From positions 124,001 to 188,000 of the forward strand of contig NZ_JAAJBT010000007.1 of assembly GCF_011392115.1 (NCBI RefSeq): 64,000 nt of DNA. The letters run 5' to 3'. Positions within the stretch are counted from its first letter, which is position 1; each line of letters opens with the position of its first letter. Source of the stretch: Flavobacterium difficile. GTDB taxonomy: Bacteria; Bacteroidota; Bacteroidia; Flavobacteriales; Flavobacteriaceae. A program made the translations under genes and the position numbers. Below the pieces are notes generated by a model. It saw nothing but the letters and a program-made list of their open reading frames with translations, searched no databases and was not told the origin of the DNA. This document shows, piece after piece, positions 31,687 to 40,488 of this stretch.

Positions 31687-34600
31687 TTAATTTTTGATGA
31701 TTCTTTTTGTAATGGTATTATTTTCTGTAGAAATTTTTACAAAATAAATACCTGTTGCACCAGCAGACAAATCAATTTTGGTTTGATTACTTGCCTCAAA
31801 TTGGTTTTTGATTTGAATTAATTTACCACTAATATCATAAATTTCAATTTTTTCTGGACTTAAGTCACCGAAATCTATGGTAAAGATTCCATTCGATGGA
31901 TTAGGAAATACAGCAACTTGATTCGTTTCGAAACTTTCAGCAGATAAAACACCACTTATTACAAAGTCATCAACTTTAACCCCTAATTGAGTTACACTTT
32001 GATCAGAATGAAACACAATTCTAAAAATAATATTCGTTTCCGAATTTAAAGCTGTCAATGGATAAGAATAAGTTGAAAAAGTCGTATTTGTACCTGTCCA
32101 TTGCGCACCAACACAGTTATTACAATCTGAACCTGATGTTAAAGGAGTTCTGTCACTGTTGTACCAGTTTGGAGCCATTTCACCAAGTACAGTCCAATTA
32201 GTGCCTAAATTTGTAGAATATTCAACATATACAATATCCCAGTTTTGTTCTAAACTGTATGCTAGTTTAAAACTAATTTCTGGGTTAGTAATATTAGATA
32301 AATTGTAACATTGTGAAACTAAAAAAGTTTTAGTAGCGTCTGCATAGTTTCCTGATAAGTTAGATAAATAGGCTGTGTTTCCTGAAGTTTGTAAGGCATC
32401 ACTTGTTCTATTGCCTCTTACCCAACCATTGCTTCCTTCTGAAACTACAATAAGTTCATCTGAAGCATTTGAGAAAGTATTTACTACGCTTGATGTACCA
32501 GAATCATTCGCATAAAATGAGGTTTCGCCAGTGTTATTGTCTATGTAAGCATCTCCAGTGGTTGTCACATTGAAAGTTAAACTATGTGCACCACGAGTAA
32601 CAGTTAAATTGGGTAAACTTACGGTCTGATTTTGCCCAGAAGGGATGTTACCTGTCCAGTTAAATACATACGGAGTTGTATCTACTGTGTAATTTATGTT
32701 TAAACTAGTAATGGCATTTAATCCACCGTTTTTAACAACAATTTGAGGATTAAAAACAGCTTGACAATTGATATTTAAAGTTGGGTTATTAATCGCCACA
32801 AATTTTACATCACTTGGTGGCACTTGTACCGGAATATCTGATTGCCAAATACCACGACCATAAGTAGCCGCAATTATTTTAGAGTCTTCTAAATTGATTT
32901 CTAAGTCTCTAACAGGAACATTTGGTAGATTGGTGTCAAAAGGTTGCCATGTTGTCATGGTATCATCTGTGTAATAAACTCCTAAAGTTGTTCCAACATA
33001 TAAAGGATTTTCTGTATTTCTACCTTGGTGCACGATACAGTTTTTTCCAATAGAAGGAAGGCCAGGTGCGATACTTGAAAAACTAAATCCACCATCAGTA
33101 GATTTAAAAGCATCACCACTTGCACCACCAGTAGTTATGTAAACAATATTGCTATTGGTACTATGTACTTGAATTCCAGTAATTGTAACTCCTGCATTAT
33201 AAGCATAATCAAAAGTGATTCCTGCATCTGAACTTTTGTAAAGATCTGCTCCGTTTGTTACATAAATAATATTGTCATTTGAAGGATCTATAGCAATGTT
33301 TTCAAGATTTCCACTTCCTACAGAGTTAATGTTTTGTAACACCCAAGCATTATTTACCAGCTTGTATAATCCAGCAAAACCTGCATACATATTTCCTAAA
33401 CGATCCCCTTTTAAAGGTGTAATCCAATTTCCACTTGCTCCTCCAGGAGATCCTACACTTCCAGTAATACTGTTACCACCATTGTTAGAAATGTACATCG
33501 AACTTCCGTTTTGAATAAAGCCATAGTATAAATTACTATTATTCTGACTTACAGCAGCATCCATTCCATCAGCACCATAATAGTTTTTCCATGCGGCATC
33601 ACTAAAAGCATATCCACCATTGTCTTGTAAACCACCTACCATTTTACTTGCTGTTGTTTTTGATACAGAAAGTCTGTAAAATTGACCAATTTGTAAACCA
33701 GCAGTTAAATCAGTAAAAGAAGTTCCGTTATCTTCACTTTTGTAAATTCCACCATCACTTAAACAAAACAATTTACCGTTAATATACTGTAAACCATGTA
33801 TATCAGCATGAGTATAAGTTGGTGAAAACGGACTACTCCAATTGTTTATTTTAGTAACTGCGGCGCCACCATTAGATGAACTCCATACATTTAAACAACC
33901 TGTAAAAAGTAAATTTTTATTGGTATCTGAAACAGCCAATGCTAAATCATACCAAGCTTGAGTAGATTCTAAAATATTTGTAGTTCCTGATGTTTTTGTA
34001 AAAGTAACACCACTATCTATAGAACGATAAATTCCGTTTAATGCATAATTTGGCGAAACACCCACACTTAAAACATATACATAGTTGTTGTTTGCGGGAG
34101 TAACATCTAAAATCATTCTACCTGTTGAGGTCACAGCTGATAAACCTGATGTAATGCTTGTAAAAGTATCACCTGTGTTAGTAGATTTGTAAAAACGATT
34201 GTTAGTTGTAGCATAAACTACTGTTGGGTCATTAGGTTTGAATCGGACTGAACCTTGAGAAAAATCTCCAGTTTGTTCAACGGTCCATGTGGTTCCTCCA
34301 TTAGTAGTTCTGAATAAACCAGCACTTGTAGCACACAATAAAATTTGTTTATTCGTTGGATGAATAATTAAATCTCCAGCGAGTGTACCAGTTCCAGTGA
34401 ATGATAAACCTGCACTAATCCAAGGTCCACCATTAACAGATTTTAAAACTCCAACCGAATAGGTATCTGAGGCGTCTTTGTCTCCTGTTGCTATATAAAC
34501 AGTTAAATTACTTGGTGTTGGATGATCTATAGCAATTCCAGAGACTCCGATTTGCGGTAAATCGTCTGCTAATGGCACCCAAGTAGCGCCACCATTTGTA

Positions 34601-35076
34601 GATTTCCAAATTCCACCTGCAGGAGCTCCAACATAAATAACGTTGGCATCAAGTGGATCAATCGCTACTGCACTTGTTCTTCCCTGACCAGATGACCATG
34701 AGCCAGTGTTGGTGTGTGTGAACGGTCCAACTGGTTGCCAATTACTAGGTGGAAGCGCTTGAATTGCGTTATTTTTAGTGTTTTTAGCATTGTTTTTAGC
34801 TTGCCAAACCGCCCAAATTTGTTGTGGTGTAAGAATCGTTCCGTCTGGATTTAATTGGTTTTCATGGAAACTTTCCCATCTTTTAAAAGGTTTATATCCA
34901 CTACCTTTTTGGTTTTTGTCGTGGATTTCCCAATATTCATTAAAAGCCTTAACTTCTTCTTGAAACGTAATAGTTTTAGTAGTTCCACTTGTATTTTTCC
35001 ATGGTGAATTCGTGTTAAATTGCGAATATCCAACGAATGAAAAAATCAAAAATAACGACAAGTAATTGTTTTTCAT
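31687..35076 (-). CDS. T9SS-exported sortilin/BNR-type beta-propeller protein
   Basis: 1129 residues from ATG 35076, which gives a clean signal peptide (MKNNYLSLFLIFSFVGYSQ); an in-frame ATG at 35139 lacks this. Many Asp-box/BNR repeats (STNGGATW, STNTGDTF, SIDSGVTF, SEDNGTSF, SSDAGITF, STDGGFSF) over residues about 110-760 form two propellers of the VPS10/sortilin type. A beta-sandwich region follows (about 770-1030, with CNNC), then the T9SS type A sorting domain: PNPSNGIFTIDF, IYDISGKLI, IYFVKIST, KRIIKN. Related proteins include glycan- or protein-binding surface enzymes, but no catalytic motif is visible. Likely cleaved and anchored at the cell surface by T9SS. Confidence 0.85.
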   Translation of the reverse strand: MKNNYLSLFLIFSFVGYSQFNTNSPWKNTSGTTKTITFQEEVKAFNEYWEIHDKNQKGSGYKPFKRWESFHENQLNPDGTILTPQQIWAVWQAKNNAKNTKNNAIQALPPSNWQPVGPFTHTNTGSWSSGQGRTSAVAIDPLDANVIYVGAPAGGIWKSTNGGATWVPLADDLPQIGVSGIAIDHPTPSNLTVYIATGDKDASDTYSVGVLKSVNGGPWISAGLSFTGTGTLAGDLIIHPTNKQILLCATSAGLFRTTNGGTTWTVEQTGDFSQGSVRFKPNDPTVVYATTNNRFYKSTNTGDTFTSITSGLSAVTSTGRMILDVTPANNNYVYVLSVGVSPNYALNGIYRSIDSGVTFTKTSGTTNILESTQAWYDLALAVSDTNKNLLFTGCLNVWSSSNGGAAVTKINNWSSPFSPTYTHADIHGLQYINGKLFCLSDGGIYKSEDNGTSFTDLTAGLQIGQFYRLSVSKTTASKMVGGLQDNGGYAFSDAAWKNYYGADGMDAAVSQNNSNLYYGFIQNGSSMYISNNGGNSITGSVGSPGGASGNWITPLKGDRLGNMYAGFAGLYKLVNNAWVLQNINSVGSGNLENIAIDPSNDNIIYVTNGADLYKSSDAGITFDYAYNAGVTITGIQVHSTNSNIVYITTGGASGDAFKSTDGGFSFSSIAPGLPSIGKNCIVHQGRNTENPLYVGTTLGVYYTDDTMTTWQPFDTNLPNVPVRDLEINLEDSKIIAATYGRGIWQSDIPVQVPPSDVKFVAINNPTLNINCQAVFNPQIVVKNGGLNAITSLNINYTVDTTPYVFNWTGNIPSGQNQTVSLPNLTVTRGAHSLTFNVTTTGDAYIDNNTGETSFYANDSGTSSVVNTFSNASDELIVVSEGSNGWVRGNRTSDALQTSGNTAYLSNLSGNYADATKTFLVSQCYNLSNITNPEISFKLAYSLEQNWDIVYVEYSTNLGTNWTVLGEMAPNWYNSDRTPLTSGSDCNNCVGAQWTGTNTTFSTYSYPLTALNSETNIIFRIVFHSDQSVTQLGVKVDDFVISGVLSAESFETNQVAVFPNPSNGIFTIDFGDLSPEKIEIYDISGKLIQIKNQFEASNQTKIDLSAGATGIYFVKISTENNTITKRIIKN

Positions 35077-35174
35077 GGTATTAGTTATTTGTTTGGATAA
35101 CAAATCTATTAAAAAATCTAATAAAAAACAGAAATACAATTGTTAAATACGCATATTTATACCTGAAAGATTAT

Positions 35175-35182
35175 TATTTTTG
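35175..35182 (+). promoter_or_regulatory. -7 promoter element (TATTTTTG) of the SCO1 gene
   Basis: Exact TAnnTTTG 17 bases before ATG 35200; it also argues against the in-frame GTG at 35182, which overlaps the box. Confidence 0.65.
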
Positions 35183-35199
35183 TGGTAAAATCTCATAAA

Positions 35200-35874
35200 A
35201 TGCTTAAAAATAAAAAAATATCGTTTTTTTTCATTATAATTCTAGTGGTAATATTTGTATCAATTTATAGCTTAATGAATCGAAAAAATTTACCCGTAAT
35301 TACGCCTCGGGATGTTAATCCAGAATTAGTAGACTCTTTAGTACAACATATAGGTTATAATCATAAAATAGCTCCTTTTTCTTTTACGAATCAAAACGGT
35401 CAAACCGTTACCAATAAAGACTATGAAGGGAAAATTTATGTAGCCGATTTTTTCTTCACAACGTGTCAAACCATTTGTCCGAAAATGACGGATAATATGG
35501 CTTGGTTGCAAGATAAAATTAAAGATAATCCGAAAGTAAAATTATTATCACATTCCGTTTTTCCGGATGAAGATACGGTTGAGGTATTGAAAAAATACGC
35601 TAAAGAAAAAGGCGTAATCGATTCCAAATGGAATTTAGTAACTGGTGATCAAAAAGAAATCTATAAAATAGCACGTCAATCGTATTTAGTTGTAAAAACA
35701 GGTAAACCTGAAGAAATGTTCGACATGGTGCATACCGAAAATTTTGTTTTAGTTGACCAAAAAGGAAGAATTAGAGGATTTTACAACGGTTTAAATATCG
35801 ATAAAAAGGTAAAAGGCGAACAAAACTTAACGCAGTTATTGGAAGATATTGAGTTTTTGAGTGAGAAGGATTAA
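35200..35874 (+). CDS. SCO1/SenC-family copper/thioredoxin-like protein
   Basis: 224 residues from ATG 35200. N-terminal membrane anchor (about 7-27) followed by a thioredoxin-like fold with the metal-binding CxxxC (TTCQTICPKMTDNM, about 87-100) and the conserved distal His in MVHTENFVLVD (about 180). SCO proteins deliver copper to cytochrome c oxidase CuA or act as a thiol reductase. No cytochrome oxidase genes are adjacent. The last 4 bases overlap the end of the convergent AlbA_2-domain gene; no terminator is seen between them. Confidence 0.92.
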   Translation: MLKNKKISFFFIIILVVIFVSIYSLMNRKNLPVITPRDVNPELVDSLVQHIGYNHKIAPFSFTNQNGQTVTNKDYEGKIYVADFFFTTCQTICPKMTDNMAWLQDKIKDNPKVKLLSHSVFPDEDTVEVLKKYAKEKGVIDSKWNLVTGDQKEIYKIARQSYLVVKTGKPEEMFDMVHTENFVLVDQKGRIRGFYNGLNIDKKVKGEQNLTQLLEDIEFLSEKD

Positions 35875-37001
35875 TTATATTTCATCTTTCTCAAAATTCG
35901 CAAGCTTTCTTTAAAAGAGCTAAATACCAAAGGATTTTTATAGGCTTTTAAAACACTTTTGGCTTCAATCAATTTGTGTTTGGCTTCTCTAAAATCGTTT
36001 AAATAACAAATCATTAGTGTATGAGGAATACGTAGTACTTCTAATTCTGAAACTTCTTTGTTTTTATGTAAATTTTGTATCGTAATTAAAACCGAATTGT
36101 AAATATGATGGAGTAGTTTCTTGTTGTATTGTGGCGGTTCAAATAGCATTTGAGTTTCCATTTTATAATAGCCATTATCATAAAAAGAGAAGGTTAGTTT
36201 TTCTAATGGATAATAGCTGGTTTTGTCATTCAAACCTAGTTTTACATATTCGGTAATGGTAAAACTTTCTTCATTATAACTAATAATTACTTCATCTTGA
36301 TTCGAATAAAATAGCTTAATTTGTTCATTAATTAATTCAATATCTACTCGAGAATAATAGGTTTCGTTTCGAACTGTGTTTTTTTTCCCAGCCCAACACA
36401 CCACAAAATTTTCTTTAAAAACTTGATACTGATTGTCTAAGTCTTTATGTCGAACCGAAATAAAATCTAACACACCCGCTAAAGTATGTTTGATGTTATT
36501 TCTGGAATTATTTTCGATGCTAATTACCGTTTCTACATTTGATTTCGAAGCAGAAATTTTTTCTTCAGTAGGCTGCGTATTGCTTCCAATTCTTATGAAT
36601 GTACTTCCTGCATAAATGGTATAAATGTTTTTTTTAAAAAATGAAACCTTATTTTTAGGTTTTATCGTGACTAAACCCACCACTTTTTCCTTGGGTAAAT
36701 TCGGAAATGGAATATTATCATAGGTTATTTTAGGTGGATTTTCTAAATAAGCATTCACTAAATTTTGAATGCGACTGTCATCAAAAAAATCGTCACCTAC
36801 AATTTCATTATCATCGTCTTCCACACCAACCACAATGTACGAATTGTTATACGGATTCGAATTCGAAAGGGCACAAATGTGTTTTAAAAATTTCCCTTTT
36901 CCTTCTTTCGTATGCAAATTCAATTGGCGCTTTTTGTCATAAAAACTGTTTTCGTTATTATGAGCCAATAAATTCTTTACTAGAAGCCGTTTGTTTATCA
37001 T
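35871..37001 (-). CDS. AlbA_2 (Schlafen-like) domain protein
   Basis: 376 residues. The N-terminal 150 residues fit the AlbA_2 ('divergent AAA-4', Schlafen-type nucleic-acid-binding) domain: KGKFLKHICALSNSN, SYIVVGVEDDDNEIVGDD and RIQNLVNAYLENPP. The C-terminal 220 residues have no recognised domain and appear mostly beta then helical. No obvious nuclease motif is present. AlbA_2 proteins are found as regulators and in phage-defence contexts, but nothing in the neighbourhood points to defence. Single gene, convergent with SCO1 with a 4-base 3' overlap. Confidence 0.72.
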   Translation of the reverse strand: MINKRLLVKNLLAHNNENSFYDKKRQLNLHTKEGKGKFLKHICALSNSNPYNNSYIVVGVEDDDNEIVGDDFFDDSRIQNLVNAYLENPPKITYDNIPFPNLPKEKVVGLVTIKPKNKVSFFKKNIYTIYAGSTFIRIGSNTQPTEEKISASKSNVETVISIENNSRNNIKHTLAGVLDFISVRHKDLDNQYQVFKENFVVCWAGKKNTVRNETYYSRVDIELINEQIKLFYSNQDEVIISYNEESFTITEYVKLGLNDKTSYYPLEKLTFSFYDNGYYKMETQMLFEPPQYNKKLLHHIYNSVLITIQNLHKNKEVSELEVLRIPHTLMICYLNDFREAKHKLIEAKSVLKAYKNPLVFSSFKESLRILRKMKYN

Positions 37002-37318
37002 TTTTTATTTGATGTAATTATTATGATTGTCAGCTTGAGCGTCCCTAAGTTTCGGAAGTAGATCTTTGTAATTAAATTTCGAAAATAACTTTGCCACGAA
37101 TTCACTAATTTTTATGGTTAACTATTCGATTTAATTCGAATTTTCATCAACGATGAACTAATTATTACGTTTTCATTTTAAAAAACTCGAAAATTTGTGG
37201 CTAATAATCCAAAAACACAATCAACGGAAATTTTATATAAAAACCAACACGTCAACTTTTTTACCTTTAATTAAGTAATATCTAACCTAAATGAAACTTA
37301 ATTTTTTTAAATATTTAT
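37002..37318. other. Spacer with dispersed repeats between AlbA_2 and aldo-keto reductase genes
   Basis: 317 bases without coding potential. It contains a degenerate GTCAG..TGAGCG element (37029-37065) and a long imperfect inverted element (37093-37201, arms GCCACGAATT / AAATTTGTGGC). Both are of the dispersed types seen between genes in flavobacteria. Confidence 0.55.
37093..37201. repeat. Imperfect inverted intergenic element (GCCACGAATT type)
   Basis: Left end GCCACGAATTCACTAATT, right end AAATTTGTGGC, with an AT-rich centre including a small palindrome TTCGATTTAATTCGAA. Confidence 0.5.
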
Positions 37319-38188
37319 TTAAGGAATTTTAGTTCCAATGCTTTCGGTCCAAATCGCAAACCAATCTTCTAGTTCTAATTCGAAGCCATTTAGTTTGTGA
37401 AAGGTTTTAATACGTTCCACACTCGTTGTTCCCACAACCGGTTTAATTTGTGCCGGATGTTTTAAAACCCAAGCTAACAGTAAAAGATCTTCGGGTAAAT
37501 TGTATTTTAAAGCGAGTTTTTTCAACAATTCTTTTAACCGAATGGTTTGTGGAATTGCTTCTTTATAAAAAGCACCTAACGGATTCCAAGCCATAGGTTT
37601 AATACCGTGAAGTTGCATATAATCCAATTCGCCATTTAACATAGGATCTAAATGCGTGGCCGAAAATTGTATTTGATTGTAAGTAACAGCCGTGTATTTT
37701 CGAATCAAATCGGTTTGTGAAGGCGTAAAATTCGACAAGCCAAAATGTACAATTTTACCAGAAATTTTTAGTTCTGAAATGGCTTCTGCTACTACTTCGG
37801 TTTGCAATAACGGACTTGGTCGATGCAATAGTAATACATCAATATAATCGGTTTGTAAGTTTCGTAAAGAATTTTCTACGCTCGAAATAATATGTTCTTT
37901 GCTGTAATCGTAATGTTTTATCGAATAATTTCTATTGTCAGAAATCATTTTTATGCCACATTTGGTTATAAAACCCACTTGTTCTCTGTCAAGTTTCATT
38001 TCGGCCCAAGCCTTTCCAAAATCGGCTTCTGTTGTATAACCGCCATAAATATCGGCATGATCGAAAGCATAAATCTTTTCAGACAAACAGGTTTCAATGA
38101 GGTTCTGAATGGCAGCAGTATTGTACTTTTTTCCCCAATCGCCCCAATTCATAGTTCCGGCAATAATTGTTGAGGTTGGTATCGGCAT
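37319..38188 (-). CDS. Aldo/keto reductase (YdhF-like)
   Basis: 289 residues forming an AKR TIM barrel. The tetrad is visible: Asp and Tyr in FDHADIYGGY (about 41-50), Lys in FITKCGIKM (about 76), and His in DVLLLHRPSPL (about 122). The GLSNFTPSQTDLI and VGTTSVERIKTFH blocks match the NADP-binding end of the barrel. This is the YdhF-like branch of predicted oxidoreductases of unknown substrate. Single gene upstream of the moxR operon, transcribed away from it. Confidence 0.9.
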   Translation of the reverse strand: MPIPTSTIIAGTMNWGDWGKKYNTAAIQNLIETCLSEKIYAFDHADIYGGYTTEADFGKAWAEMKLDREQVGFITKCGIKMISDNRNYSIKHYDYSKEHIISSVENSLRNLQTDYIDVLLLHRPSPLLQTEVVAEAISELKISGKIVHFGLSNFTPSQTDLIRKYTAVTYNQIQFSATHLDPMLNGELDYMQLHGIKPMAWNPLGAFYKEAIPQTIRLKELLKKLALKYNLPEDLLLLAWVLKHPAQIKPVVGTTSVERIKTFHKLNGFELELEDWFAIWTESIGTKIP

Positions 38189-38564
38189 AAGTGTAAATTT
38201 TTATTAAAATTAGTGAGTATTTTTTAATTATGCATGAAAAAAAGCTAATTAGGTATAATTTAACCGTCTATTAACATTTAGAAAGTTTGTTTTGATGTGA
38301 AGTCACCCTATTTTATATTTTTCTTCTTTGCGACTTTGCGAAATTTTGTAGAAACAACCATTCTAAAAAATTAATTTCAAAAGTATTAATTCATGTTAAT
38401 TTGAAAAATCCCTGGCAAACCAAACTAAACTCTTAATTATTCAATAAAATTTCACCTTTTCCTTATAATTTAACGGACAATTAACAACAAAAAATAATTT
38501 TATATAGCAACTTGCATTGTTAAAGTATTTTTTTAAAATTTACACCCAAATTACACATATAAAA
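38189..38564. other. Divergent spacer upstream of moxR
   Basis: About 375 bases, AT-rich, containing CTTTGCGACTTTGCG (38326-38340), a remnant of another dispersed element type. It must hold promoters for the aldo-keto reductase and the moxR operon, but I cannot place an exact TAnnTTTG box for either. Confidence 0.45.
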
Positions 38565-39569
38565 ATGCAAGAAAATAATACAAGTATCGACATAAGCGCC
38601 ATCAATGAAAAGATTGAAAGAGAAAGCGCTTTTATAGATTTATTAACTTCCGAATTAAGTAAAGTTATTGTAGGTCAAAAACCTATGATTGAACGTTTAC
38701 TGATTGGGTTGTTAGGTCAAGGTCACGTTTTGTTAGAAGGAATGCCTGGTTTAGCCAAAACACTTGTAATAAATACACTTTCTAAAGCGGTTCACGGAAG
38801 TTTCCACAGAATTCAATTTACACCCGATTTACTTCCTGCAGATGTAGTAGGAACGATGGTGTATAATTTTAAAGAAAACGAATTCACCGTTAAAAAAGGT
38901 CCAATTTTCGCCAATTTTGTGCTAGCTGATGAGATTAACCGAGCACCAGCAAAAGTGCAATCTGCCTTGTTAGAAGCGATGCAAGAAAAACAAGTTACGA
39001 TTGGAGAAACGACATACAAATTAGACAATCCGTTTTTGGTTTTAGCCACACAAAATCCTGTAGAGCAGGAGGGAACCTATCCGTTGCCAGAAGCGCAAGT
39101 CGACCGATTCATGCTAAAAACCATTGTCGATTATCCGAAAATGGAAGAAGAGCAATTAATTATTCGCAACAGTTTAAAAGAAAGTGCGGCTACAATCAAT
39201 CCAGTTGTAAGTATTGCTCAAATTATCAAAGCACAACAAACGGTGAAAGAAGTGTACATGGATGAAAAAATTGAAAAGTATATTTTAGACATTGTTTTCG
39301 CCACTCGTTATCCAGAAAAATACCGTTTAGATAGTTTAAAACCTTTAATTAGTTTCGGAGCATCACCTCGAGGAAGTATCAATTTAGCGTTAGCCGCGAA
39401 ATGTTACGCCTTCATCAAACGAAGAGGTTATGTGATTCCAGAAGATGTTCGCGCCGTGGTTCACGATGTGTTGCGTCACAGAATCGGAATTACATATGAA
39501 GCAGAAGCCGAAAATATTACTTCAGAAGATATTATCAATAAAGTTTTAAATCAGGTTCAAGTACCTTAA
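38565..39569 (+). CDS. moxR: MoxR-type AAA+ ATPase
   Basis: 334 residues from ATG 38565; an upstream in-frame TTG at 38517 would add an unlikely 16 residues. Walker A is GMPGLAKT (about 59-66), Walker B VLADEINRA (about 118-126), and the sensor/arginine region is FGASPRGSINLALAAK. MoxR ATPases act as chaperones that insert metal or assemble partners together with von Willebrand-domain proteins. First gene of the moxR-DUF58-bat operon through 46506; a 52-base spacer with a heptad array precedes the next gene. Confidence 0.94.
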   Translation: MQENNTSIDISAINEKIERESAFIDLLTSELSKVIVGQKPMIERLLIGLLGQGHVLLEGMPGLAKTLVINTLSKAVHGSFHRIQFTPDLLPADVVGTMVYNFKENEFTVKKGPIFANFVLADEINRAPAKVQSALLEAMQEKQVTIGETTYKLDNPFLVLATQNPVEQEGTYPLPEAQVDRFMLKTIVDYPKMEEEQLIIRNSLKESAATINPVVSIAQIIKAQQTVKEVYMDEKIEKYILDIVFATRYPEKYRLDSLKPLISFGASPRGSINLALAAKCYAFIKRRGYVIPEDVRAVVHDVLRHRIGITYEAEAENITSEDIINKVLNQVQVP

Positions 39570-39589
39570 TTTAGTAAAGAGTTTTTTGC

Positions 39590-39621
39590 TGAACACTAAA
39601 AACTGAACACTGAACACTGAC
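39590..39621. repeat. Heptad array (TGAACAC) between moxR and DUF58 genes
   Basis: TGAACAC, TAAAAAC, TGAACAC, TGAACAC, then TGAC running into the next ATG, in 7-base register. The array lies inside an operon and ends at the start codon of the DUF58 gene. Confidence 0.65.
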
Positions 39622-40488
39622 ATGGAGACCAAAGAGTTACTTAAGAAAGTCAAGAAAATTGAAATCAAAACCCGAAGATTGAGTAATCATATTTTCTCGG
39701 GCCAATATCACACGTCGTTTAAAGGACGCGGTATGACATTTTCTGAAGTACGACAATATCAATACGGTGACGATTTTAGAGCCATTGATTGGAATGTTTC
39801 CGCCAGAAACAACGATGCTTTTGTGAAGGTTTTTGAAGAAGAACGCGAATTGACCATGATGTTGATGGTCGATTGTTCGGGTTCACAAAACTTCGGAACT
39901 TCCGCTCAAAATAAAAAAGATATTGTGACTGAAATTGCTGCAACTTTAGCCTTTTCAGCCACACAAAATAACGATAAAATAGGTTTGATTTTATTTACCG
40001 ATGAAATTGAATTGTTTATTCCACCCAAAAAAGGAAAATCACACGTGTTACGCATCATTCGTGAACTAATTGAATTTCAGCCTAAAAGTCAAAAAACTAA
40101 TGTTTCTAACGCTTTAGAATTCTTGTCAAGTGTAATTAAAAAACGCGCGATTGTATTTGTAATTTCCGATTTTATGACTTCCGATTTTCAGAAAACATTA
40201 CAAATTGCTTCTAAAAAACACGATGTTACAGGAATTAGAATTTACGATTCACGTGAGAAAAGTTTACCAAATGTGGGAATGATTCAAATGCAAGATGCCG
40301 AAACTGGCGAATTGGTTTGGATCGACACACAATCCTCAGCATCACGTTTGGCATATGAGAGAAATTACCAATCAAAAGTAGCCACTTGTCAAAATATGTT
40401 TAGTAAATGCGCTGCTGGATTGGTGGAAACCGAAACAACTGAAAGTTACGTAACTAAGTTATTAACCTATTTTAAAAGTAGAACGTAA
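39622..40488 (+). CDS. DUF58 protein of the MoxR/Bat operon
   Basis: 288 residues. The DUF58 signature VRQYQYGDDFRAIDWNVSARNNDAFVKVFEEER (about 42-74, cited in part) is clear, followed by a VWA-like fold with MMLMVDCSGSQNFG (DxSxS metal site) near 80 and VFVISDFMT. Cytoplasmic partner of the MoxR ATPase. Its TAA overlaps the next ATG by one base (TAATG). Confidence 0.92.
   Translation: METKELLKKVKKIEIKTRRLSNHIFSGQYHTSFKGRGMTFSEVRQYQYGDDFRAIDWNVSARNNDAFVKVFEEERELTMMLMVDCSGSQNFGTSAQNKKDIVTEIAATLAFSATQNNDKIGLILFTDEIELFIPPKKGKSHVLRIIRELIEFQPKSQKTNVSNALEFLSSVIKKRAIVFVISDFMTSDFQKTLQIASKKHDVTGIRIYDSREKSLPNVGMIQMQDAETGELVWIDTQSSASRLAYERNYQSKVATCQNMFSKCAAGLVETETTESYVTKLLTYFKSRT

Noticed and set aside
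35077..35139. Upstream ATG extending the T9SS propeller protein by 21 residues
   Set aside because: The extension masks a normal signal peptide beginning MKNNYL at 35076, so the internal ATG is preferred.
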